NCBI GenBank assembly: GCA_934636325.1
Contig: CAKUAK010000047.1
Span: forward strand, 1 to 32,240
Source: an uncultured Eubacteriales bacterium
Lineage (GTDB): Bacteria; Bacillota; Clostridia; Oscillospirales; Butyricicoccaceae
DNA: 32,240 nucleotides
Reading direction: 5' to 3'
The notes below the pieces were generated by a model. The model did no database searches, had not been told where the DNA came from, and saw nothing but the letters and a program-made list of their open reading frames with translations. Below are positions 26,409-32,240 of the stretch, piece after piece; position 1 is the stretch's first letter, and each line of letters starts with the position of its first letter. A program made the translations under genes and the position numbers.

Positions 26409-26780
26409 TTACTTCTTAGCGAAGCCGTCTCCTGTAAAGGTAACTTCACCGGTCGATGTGTTGATAGAAACTGTTATCGTCTTGTCCTTTGTCCATGTAT
26501 ATGTGTTGCCTGTACCTGCAATTGTGACGCCGGCAGCATCTGTTGTGCCTGTTGTCTTAACAGAGATATCAGCAATTGTTGCATCGGGATCGCCAAGATA
26601 CTTGACCATAAGCTCGGCATAAGCAGCACGGATGTTAGCGGCGTCTGTTGCAACGCGGGCCTTATTGAGCGAGTTGTTGAATGTGGGGATGGCGATGGCG
26701 ACAAGGATAGCGATGATCGCAACGACGATCAGCATTTCCATAAGTGTGAAGCCCTTCTGATTCTTGATCTTGTTGAACAT
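26409..26780 (-). CDS. pilA: Major type IV pilin PilA
   Basis: A 123-residue prepilin. The leader MFNKIKNQKG is cut before F11, giving FTLMEMLIVVAIIAILVAIA, the classic type IVa N-terminus with Phe1 and Glu5. The mature protein has about 113 residues, no cysteines, and a strand-rich Thr/Gly-rich C-terminal half (TIAGTGNTYTW, TITVSINTSTGEVTF) ending in KK, so it lacks the usual Gram-negative disulfide loop. Codon choice shifts toward ACA, GCA, GTT and AAC, unlike the GCC/ACC-rich neighbours, as expected of a very highly expressed gene. Ribosome site AAAGGAG lies about 11 bases upstream. The strong palindrome after it suggests separate control of its message. Confidence 0.96.
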   Translation of the reverse strand: MFNKIKNQKGFTLMEMLIVVAIIAILVAIAIPTFNNSLNKARVATDAANIRAAYAELMVKYLGDPDATIADISVKTTGTTDAAGVTIAGTGNTYTWTKDKTITVSINTSTGEVTFTGDGFAKK

Positions 26781-26847
26781 GGTTTTCAGTCTCCTTTTGA
26801 TTTTTATATCTACCCGCCCGGGTTGACCGGCGGATGGAGTTCGTATC

Positions 26848-28053
26848 TTACATCGAGCCGTACATGCTGAACATCGGCAGATAAACGGCCAGCAGCAGTA
26901 TAACGACGACGACCGCGAGGATGATGGTTATTATCGGTTCGAGCAGCGAGAGCAGGCGCTCTGTCATCGTGGCGGCCTCGTTATCGAAATAGCTGCCTAT
27001 GACATCGAGGGTCTCTTCAAGAGAACCCGACTGCTCGCCGACGCCGACCATCTCGGTCAGCATTTTGGGGAAATATTCGATCTCGGACATGCTCTCCGAT
27101 ATGCCGCGTCCTCGCTCAACCCCCTGCATGACCTGGCGCACGCCAAGGGAAAAGACATAGTTATCGAGGATCCGGCTGACGACCTCGAGGGTCTGGGGCA
27201 CAGGCAGCCCGGCGGCCAGCATGGTGGCCATTGCCGACGCGAACTGACCGGCCGAGGTCATCGAATGGAGCCTGCGCAGCGGCGCCTTTTTAAGCGCGAA
27301 CTCTGATATGACCAGCTTGCCGCGTTCTGTACGGCGGAAGGTTATGTACGCAATGACGCAGAGGGCGATAACTATGAAGAGCAGCCACCACCATCGGGTC
27401 ATGAAATTGCTGACGGCCATAAGCCCGCGGGTTATCCCCGGAAGCTCTGTCCCCATTTCGGAGAAGGCGTCGGTAAAGGCCGGAACGGCGACCACCATGA
27501 TTATCGTGAAAACTATGATGGCCACGACGATGACCATGACAGGATAGGTCAGCGTGCTGACGATCCGCGCCTTGGTCTTTGCCGATTTATCAAAATAGCT
27601 GTGCAGCCGTTTGAAGCATTCCTCAAGTGTGCCCGACTGCTCGCCGGCGCGCACGGTCTCGATAAATGTGCGCGGAAGCTCGGGCATATTATTTTCAAAG
27701 CTCTGGGCCATCGAGTATCCGGCGTCGATCTCCTCGGCCACCTTTTCAAGCATACGGCGTGTATGCTTGCTGCGGCTCTGCGACGCCACCATCTGGACGC
27801 ATCGCATGACCGGAAGCCCGGTGGCAAGGATTATCGAGAACTGAGAGCATATGAGCGCCAGCTCTTTTTCCTTTATGCGATAGCCCCTCGGCCTCAATGA
27901 TGCGGCATCCTGTTCCTTTACCTCTTCGAGCTTTGTTATTATGGCGCAGGTATCGCGCAGCTGTGTGGCGGCCTCAAACTCGTCATAGGCGCGGATCACA
28001 CCGGACACCTTTGTACCGTCTGCCGTCTGTCCTTTATAACGATAGGTCGTCAT
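26848..28053 (-). CDS. pilC: Type IV pilus inner-membrane platform protein PilC
   Basis: A 401-residue polytopic membrane protein with two T2SSF domains (about 67-190 and 268-392), each with the pattern QF-[SA]-x-[MI]-L-A-x-G-L-P-V and GEQSG-[TS]-LEE. Transmembrane segments lie at about 168-193, 221-239 and 368-393. PilC couples rotation by PilB to pilin extraction from the membrane. The N-terminal strand MTTYRYKGQTADGTKVSG is typical of the family. ATG 28053 is preceded by AGGTGA. It lies 37 bases after pilB. Length is normal for the family. Confidence 0.96.
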   Translation of the reverse strand: MTTYRYKGQTADGTKVSGVIRAYDEFEAATQLRDTCAIITKLEEVKEQDAASLRPRGYRIKEKELALICSQFSIILATGLPVMRCVQMVASQSRSKHTRRMLEKVAEEIDAGYSMAQSFENNMPELPRTFIETVRAGEQSGTLEECFKRLHSYFDKSAKTKARIVSTLTYPVMVIVVAIIVFTIIMVVAVPAFTDAFSEMGTELPGITRGLMAVSNFMTRWWWLLFIVIALCVIAYITFRRTERGKLVISEFALKKAPLRRLHSMTSAGQFASAMATMLAAGLPVPQTLEVVSRILDNYVFSLGVRQVMQGVERGRGISESMSEIEYFPKMLTEMVGVGEQSGSLEETLDVIGSYFDNEAATMTERLLSLLEPIITIILAVVVVILLLAVYLPMFSMYGSM

Positions 28054-28090
28054 GCCGCTTCACCTGCCCTTTTGTCAAAAATCAAATATA

Positions 28091-29791
28091 TCAATCGTCG
28101 GCCGAGCTGTTTATCGTCCTTGCGGCCTCTTCGGCCGTCGTTATCCCGCGAAGGACAAGGTCGCGGCAGCTCTCCCGCATGGTGGTAAAGCCATCCTCAC
28201 GCGCGGCCGCCGTAAGGGCGTCCAGCGGGGCATCCTGGCTTATCATGCGGCGCAGACGTCCGTTTATCATGAATATCTCGAAGGCCGCGCGTCTGCCGGA
28301 ATAGCCGGTATGGCGGCACTCGGGGCAGCCCTCGCCCTTATAGAAGGTGACGTCGCTGTCCTCCGGCATGCCGAGAAGGGCAAGCTCTTCTGCGTTGGGG
28401 CGATAAGCCTTCTTGCAGTGTGGGCAGATGCGGCGGACAAGCCTCTGTGATATGACGCCGCGCAGCGCGCCGGCCGTCAGCCACGGCTCTACGCCGATAT
28501 CCTTCAGGCGGTATACCGCCGACACCGAATCGTTGGTGTGCAGCGTCGAAAGAACAAGATGTCCCGTTATGGCCGAACGCATGGCTATGCTGGCCGTTTC
28601 GCCGTCGCGTATCTCGCCCACCGATATGATATCGGGGTCCTGACGCAGAATGGCGCGCAGGCCGCTTGCAAAGGTCATGCCGGTCTTTTCGTTTATCTGG
28701 CACTGGTTGACGCCGGGGATATGGTACTCTACCGGATCCTCGAGGGTAACTATATTTATCTCTTCTCTGGCAAGATCGCGTATCATGGCGCACATGGTGG
28801 TCGATTTGCCCGAGCCGGTCGGACCGACGAGAAGGATGACGCCGCTGGTATTCTTCAGCAGCTTCTGGTATTTTTCAAGATCCTCGCCCTCAAGGCCGAT
28901 GGCTTCCTTGCTCATGGCCTGGGAGGATTTATCGAGCAGACGAATGACTATCTTTTCGCCATAGACGGTCGGCATCGAAGATATACGAAGATCAAGGGCA
29001 TGCCCCCTGACCGTCACCATGGCCTGTCCGTCCTGGGGCACCTTATGCTCGGCTATATTCATGCCGCCCATAATCTTGAGGCGGGATATGACCGTGCTCT
29101 GGAGCTCGGTCGGGACCGTGAAGGTGCGATGCATAAGGCCGTCGACCCTCATGCGGACGACCATCTCGCCCTCCTGGGGCTCGAGGTGTATATCGCTGGC
29201 GTGCTCTGTCACGGCGCGCTCTATAAGCCTGTTGACGAATCGTATCGTCGGGGCCGAATCGGTGCCGCCCGACGTCTCCTGCGCCATCTGCGCCGGGACG
29301 ATATCCTGCGCGGCGTTGGCCCCGGCCTCCCTGCGCATCTCTTCGATGACCTTGGCCGTGCCCTCGTTGCCGTAAAGACGGCTTATGGCCTGTTCGGTGG
29401 CTTTCCTTGTGGCTATCATCGGCATGACGCGTTTCTTGGAGGCCGCCTTGACCTCTTCCTGCGCCACGAAGTCGAGAGGATCGCTCATGGCCAGATAAAG
29501 GGTATCCTTTACCAATTTAACAGGTACGACGCAGAACTTCTTTGCAATAGTGCGCGGGACATATTTGGCCAACTCGACAGGTATCGACACCGACGTCAGG
29601 TCGACGAACTCGACACCCAGCTGTATCTGAAGGGCCTCTATAAGGTGCTGTTCGGTTATGATGCCGCTCTGGATAAGAACGTCACCGAGGCGCTGCTTTG
29701 TGTTTTTCTGAAGCTTAAGGGCCTGGTCCAGCTGCTGTTCGGATATTACCCCCGACGCCACCAGAAGGTCGCCGAGTCTCATATACGCCAT
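28091..29791 (-). CDS. pilB: Type IV pilus assembly ATPase PilB with tandem MshEN c-di-GMP-binding motifs
   Basis: A 566-residue hexameric ATPase that powers pilus extension. I choose ATG 29791 because GAGGTGA sits 5 bases ahead of it; an upstream in-frame ATG at 29812 lacks a ribosome site. The N-terminus has two MshEN motifs of 24 residues at 5-28 (RLGDLLVASGVISEQQL...) and 34-57 (RLGDVLIQSGIITEQHL...), both with the R-L-G, G-[VI]-I, L and Q positions used to bind cyclic di-GMP. The ATPase core has Walker A GPTGSGKS (323-330), Walker B DIISVGEIRD (387-396), the His box HLVLSTLHTND (411-421), and a zinc-type tetracysteine site (CPHC at 456-459, then CPEC). No retraction ATPase PilT is in the window. 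First gene of the operon. Confidence 0.97.
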   Translation of the reverse strand: MAYMRLGDLLVASGVISEQQLDQALKLQKNTKQRLGDVLIQSGIITEQHLIEALQIQLGVEFVDLTSVSIPVELAKYVPRTIAKKFCVVPVKLVKDTLYLAMSDPLDFVAQEEVKAASKKRVMPMIATRKATEQAISRLYGNEGTAKVIEEMRREAGANAAQDIVPAQMAQETSGGTDSAPTIRFVNRLIERAVTEHASDIHLEPQEGEMVVRMRVDGLMHRTFTVPTELQSTVISRLKIMGGMNIAEHKVPQDGQAMVTVRGHALDLRISSMPTVYGEKIVIRLLDKSSQAMSKEAIGLEGEDLEKYQKLLKNTSGVILLVGPTGSGKSTTMCAMIRDLAREEINIVTLEDPVEYHIPGVNQCQINEKTGMTFASGLRAILRQDPDIISVGEIRDGETASIAMRSAITGHLVLSTLHTNDSVSAVYRLKDIGVEPWLTAGALRGVISQRLVRRICPHCKKAYRPNAEELALLGMPEDSDVTFYKGEGCPECRHTGYSGRRAAFEIFMINGRLRRMISQDAPLDALTAAAREDGFTTMRESCRDLVLRGITTAEEAARTINSSADD

Positions 29792-29893
29792 GACGTTCAC
29801 CTCTGCATACAAACATTACAGACACCGCCGGAAAGTGACCGATTGGCCCCGCAATGTTACAGTATAAAATATAATAAGCCTTGAATCGTTCTA

Positions 29894-29923
29894 AATATAC
29901 TCCCCCAAAGTCACATAAGTCAA
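29894..29923 (-). promoter_or_regulatory. Candidate promoter of the pil operon
   Basis: On the minus strand a -35 box TTGACT (29918-29923, 5 of 6) is followed after 18 bases by a -10 box TATATT (29894-29899, 5 of 6). Transcription would start near 29,887, about 95 bases ahead of pilB. No other good promoter was seen between the operon genes, although a second one before pilA cannot be excluded. Confidence 0.45.
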
Positions 29924-30132
29924 GGACTTCTCTTTCAAAATTTCACCATATATAACGTGTTTTTTACATCTTCCAAATCGCCCAGCTTCTTAGCAGGCTT
30001 TTTTGTGACATTTTCCAGTTATTTTTCGTTATAAGCCTTCGATTTATATAATATATCGTTACATTTTCCTTGAATAGGCCGTTTTCGTGTATTAAGATGA
30101 AACTTGAAGAAAAAACCACTGTCACAGCGTCA

Positions 30133-30185
30133 AAGGCGCAGGACTGCCCCGGCACATCCGGCCGTTCCGTGCGCCTTGTTTTTTG
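30133..30185 (+). terminator. Leader hairpin with T run upstream of the lipoprotein remnant
   Basis: AAGGCGCA (30133-30140) pairs with TGCGCCTT (30170-30177). The stem extends inward with GGA/TCC and a bulged G, and encloses a CCGG-rich loop. TTGTTTTTT follows. It has the form of an intrinsic terminator read rightward and lies about 45 bases before the start of the sugar-binding lipoprotein remnant. It may be an attenuator in that gene's leader or the terminator of a lost upstream gene. Confidence 0.5.
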
Positions 30186-30228
30186 TCCCGCCGCCATAAG
30201 GCCATGTGGGAACCGAAAGGAAATGAAT

Positions 30229-30586
30229 ATGAACTTCAAACGTCTTGCCGCGCTTGTCTGCGCCGCCCTTATGCTTCTTTCTCTTGCCGCCTGCGGCTCT
30301 GAAGAGCAGACCCCCATCCGACCCGGTCACGATAACCATCTGGACCTATTACAACGGAAGCCAGCTGGAGGCCTTTACCGATCTTTTAACCAGATTCAAC
30401 GATACCGTGGGGCGTGAAAACTCCATCACGGTCGAAAGCTACAGCCAGGGCAGCGTCGCCGAGGTGCTGTCCCGCATGGAAACCGGACAGAGCTTCGAGC
30501 AGGTATCGGCCGAGTTCCTCTCGGACGAATGCTTCGAAAGCTGGTATCAGGACGTCCTGACACAGCTCGAAGCCTATGAGGGATGA
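30229..30586 (+). pseudogene. ABC sugar-binding lipoprotein remnant (frameshift and internal deletion)
   Basis: Start ATG 30229 is placed 7 bases after AAAGGA. It encodes a lipoprotein signal (MNFKRLAALVCAALMLLSLAAC, lipobox LAAC) and the tail EEQTP. The frame then shifts near 30,310-30,320 into DPVTITIWTYYNGSQLEAF and RFNDTVGRENSITVES, the start of a family 1 extracellular solute-binding protein. After SQGSVAEV (about 30,465) the text jumps in frame to GQSFEQVSAEFLSDECF and ends at TGA 30586. Such proteins have about 400 residues; here only about 115 remain, so most of the middle is missing. Normally it would capture a sugar for an ABC importer. It cannot function as read. Confidence 0.8.
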
Positions 30587-30634
30587 TGATATGATGGTTG
30601 GTTACCGCCGCACCGTCGGCGAAGGAGTCCTTTT

Positions 30635-31565
30635 ATGAGATCAAGCTCCGCAGGAATTGACAAACAAAAACGGTCGATATTCGAAACGGTATTCCGTTCG
30701 GTGCTCCTTGTCATCATTTCAGAGATCGTCATGCTGGTCGGCGTCTTTGTCGTAAGCGGCGTCAGCTCTCAGCTCGACCAGAATGCCGTCGACATCCTTC
30801 AAAAGCAGGTCGAGAACCGGCGCAATTACCTTGAAAAGGTCATGCTCAGGACGCAGGAGCTCAATGACGTCGAGGCGCTCATCAACCAAAAGGCACAGGA
30901 GCTTATCGACGTCGGTCAGCTCGATATGTCGACCATCGACGAAAGCTCGGAAAATGCCCTGCCCCTTCTGTCGGCCATAGGCGAGGATCTTGTCTCGGCC
31001 ATGTGCTATCGCGCGGTCACCGGCATCTTTGTCGTCATCAATACCCATGATCTCGATGCGCGTGCCATCGGAGATACCATGCCCGGCATATACATCCGCG
31101 ACCTCGATCCGTCGACGTCGCCCTCCGAGCACGATTCCGACCTTCTCTTCGAGCGCGGCCCATTCGCCCGACGAGGTCCTGCATTTCGCCAAAGAGGAAA
31201 ACTGTCTCCACGAGATAGAGCGCATCACCATGTTCAATTCAGCCCGCGCCTTCTCGGAGCTTGAGAAAAGCGGCGCTATCCCCGAAGGTAAGCTCTTGTT
31301 CGTCAATTCCATGGGAAGCCAGGCTCTTAACAGCAAGGAGAACGAAGAACTCAACCGCAGCTACGGCCACCTTCTCCCCCGCCTTGTGCTTGAAATAACC
31401 GAGGAAGAGGATCTCGATCCCGACGCCCTTGAACGCAAGCGCAGATCGGTCAAAACCTTTGCTCTTGATGATTACGGCAGCGGATATAACAACGAAAAGA
31501 GCCTTCTTGCCATATCTCCCGCCTTCATAAAGATGGATCTGGCCATTATCCGCGGCATAAACTCC
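30635..31565 (+). pseudogene. Membrane GGDEF/EAL cyclic-di-GMP protein remnant (internal deletion, truncated end)
   Basis: Start ATG 30635 follows GAAGGAG at 30621-30627. The N-terminal part has one transmembrane helix (about 22-42, SVLLVIISEIVMLVGVFVV) and a sensor-like helical region to LLFERGP near 31,160. There the frame shifts by one and the sequence becomes SPDEVLHFAKEENCLHEIER, LVLEITEEEDL and ALDDYGSGYNNEKSLL, the central part of an EAL phosphodiesterase domain. It stops abruptly after MDLAIIRGIN near 31,565. The whole GGDEF domain, the E-x-L start of EAL and the EAL C-terminus are absent. The intact protein would have made or degraded cyclic di-GMP, the likely signal sensed by the neighbouring PilB. 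Pairing with a solute-binding lipoprotein is common in Clostridia. Confidence 0.82.
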
Positions 31566-31816
31566 GGCGTGATGAACAGCATTTCCAGCCGCCCCTCTTC
31601 GATGCCCATAAATGCGGCGGGCTTTCCCGATGTATTCTCGGCGATCACCAGATGGGCCACACCCTTCAATGCCGTCGGCACATACTCCGCGATACCGGCT
31701 ATCTCCGCGTCGGAAAGGAATAAACGGGGCGCCCTCACGGAAGCCTCCCATATTTTAAACAGCTCCTCTGTCAGCTGCGGCGTCCTTTCCCGGACCTCAT
31801 ATATCTTCACTTGCAT
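31559..31816 (-). pseudogene. GNAT-family N-acetyltransferase remnant (C-terminus lost)
   Basis: About 86 residues of a GNAT enzyme read from ATG 31816 (GGAG directly upstream, unusually close). Recognisable parts are KIYEVRERTPQLTEELFKIW, LFLSDAEIAGIAEYVP, HLVIAENTSGKPAAFMGIE and RLEMLFITPEF, which runs up to the point where the acetyl-CoA loop (R/Q-x-x-G-x-G/A) should come. Instead the frame continues through antisense EAL sequence (MPRIMARSIFMKAGDMARR), which is not GNAT-like. The gene is therefore cut where it meets the convergent EAL remnant. Without the acetyl-CoA site it cannot work. It lies after the metG terminator. Confidence 0.78.
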
Positions 31817-31830
31817 TTCTCCATATTCCG

Positions 31831-31864
31831 AAAATGGGCGACCCCGGCCGGGATCGCCCATTTT
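31831..31864 (-). terminator. Hairpin terminator after metG
   Basis: An 11-bp stem pairs 31831-31841 with 31854-31864 (AAAATGGGCGA and its complement). After one C-A mismatch it continues with CCC/GGG around a GGCC loop. A and T runs flank both arms, so it can end transcripts in either direction. It lies about 31 bases after the metG stop and just ahead of the acetyltransferase remnant. Confidence 0.8.
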
Positions 31865-31894
31865 TATTCTGTTTTCCGGCTTTGACCGGGAAAA

Positions 31895-32240
31895 TCAATA
31901 CATCTTTGCGCCGGCGGGGATATGGGGATCGAGCATGATGAGGTGCAGCCTCTCTTCGCCATTTTCGTGATGCACGGCAGAGATGAGCATACCGCAGGAG
32001 TCAATACCCATCATCGGGCGAGGCGGGAGGTTCGTGATAGCGATGCAGGTCTTTCCCACCAGCTCTTCCGGCTCATAATACTCGTGAATTCCGCTCAGAA
32101 TCACCCGATCTGTGCCGGTTCCGTCGTCCAAAACGAACTTTAAGAGCTTTTTGGACTTCTTCACGGCTTCGCATTCCTTGACCTTTACGGCACGGAAATC
32201 GCTCTTGGAGAAGGTGTCAAAATCCACCTGATCCTGGAAC
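31895..32240 (-). CDS. metG: Methionyl-tRNA synthetase, C-terminal tRNA-binding domain (partial)
   Basis: The 3' end of a gene that runs off the right edge; the frame is open to the last base (FQDQVDFDTF...). The 115 visible residues form an OB-fold tRNA-binding domain of the MetRS/Trbp111/CsaA family: DFRAVKVKECEAV, KSKKLLKFVLDDG, RVILSGIHEYYEPEELVGK, NLPPRPMMGIDSCGMLISA, ending PHIPAGAKMY. In most Clostridia this domain is fused to the C-terminus of MetRS and dimerises it, improving tRNA binding. I favour metG because the frame continues upstream and the GTG at 32227 has no ribosome site. A stand-alone tRNA-binding protein cannot be excluded without the upstream sequence. Confidence 0.85.
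   Translation of the reverse strand, partial: FQDQVDFDTFSKSDFRAVKVKECEAVKKSKKLLKFVLDDGTGTDRVILSGIHEYYEPEELVGKTCIAITNLPPRPMMGIDSCGMLISAVHHENGEERLHLIMLDPHIPAGAKMY

Larger units (their letters stand above)
29792..30228. other. AT-rich divergent intergenic region
   Basis: 437 bases without a supported gene, markedly more AT-rich than the rest. It contains the likely pil promoter (minus strand), a weak rightward promoter candidate (TTGAAT at 30071-30076, 17 bases, then TAAGAT), and a hairpin with a T run at 30133-30185. A small C-rich stem followed by TTTTTT near 29980-30005 may be a weak terminator. Short open frames here are not supported by ribosome sites or composition. No known riboswitch consensus, including cyclic di-GMP type I, was recognised. 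Confidence 0.6.

Noticed and set aside
29880..30130. Cyclic-di-GMP riboswitch in the pil/lipoprotein intergenic region
   Set aside because: Such a switch would fit the context, but I find neither the type I conserved core nor a convincing multi-stem fold. A covariance model search would settle it.
30070..30222. Coding sequence upstream of the lipoprotein start
   Set aside because: The frame is open but crosses the leader hairpin, has no ribosome site, and would put about 50 residues ahead of a clear lipoprotein signal peptide.

Overview
The window looks like chromosomal DNA from a GC-rich Clostridia (Firmicutes) bacterium, most likely an anaerobic gut lineage of the Oscillospirales type; the taxon is inferred. 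The grounds are strong AGGAGG-like ribosome binding sites, S-layer homology (SLH) anchoring, a Gram-positive type IV pilus set without PilP or PilQ, and a MetRS with a C-terminal tRNA-binding domain. No rRNA, tRNA, CRISPR array, insertion sequence or phage gene was seen.

Left third (1-14.3 kb, + strand): a MalT/LuxR-type ATPase regulator, a hairpin-rich spacer, a small DUF2442 protein, and an 11.3-kb gene for a secreted protein of about 3,757 residues. That protein has a signal peptide, Calx-beta-like, CARDB-like, SprB-like and InlB-like modules, and three C-terminal SLH domains. It should sit on the cell surface, bound to the wall.

Middle (14.3-29.8 kb, - strand): a compact type IV pilus operon read right to left: pilB, pilC, pilA, pilD, pilM, pilN, pilO, a giant prepilin-like protein of 2,497 residues, and three small minor pilins. 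Several genes overlap by ATGA or GTGAATAA. The giant pseudopilin carries an ordinary prepilin cleavage site followed by three long GLUG-type beta-solenoid modules and C-terminal Ig-like and InlB-like domains. It is the best candidate for a tip adhesin. PilB has two tandem MshEN motifs, so the machine is probably controlled by cyclic di-GMP. A 41-nt hairpin terminator separates this operon from the convergent SLH giant.

Right end (29.8-32.2 kb): an AT-rich divergent region carries the likely pil promoter. It is followed by remnants of an ABC sugar-binding lipoprotein, a membrane GGDEF/EAL protein and a GNAT acetyltransferase, each broken by an internal deletion or frameshift, and then the 3' end of metG. 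The run of scars within 1.3 kb is either real gene decay or an assembly fault.

Most notable: a giant multi-module pseudopilin encoded inside a c-di-GMP-responsive pilus operon and lying tail to tail with a giant S-layer-anchored protein. Together they could form an adhesion system.
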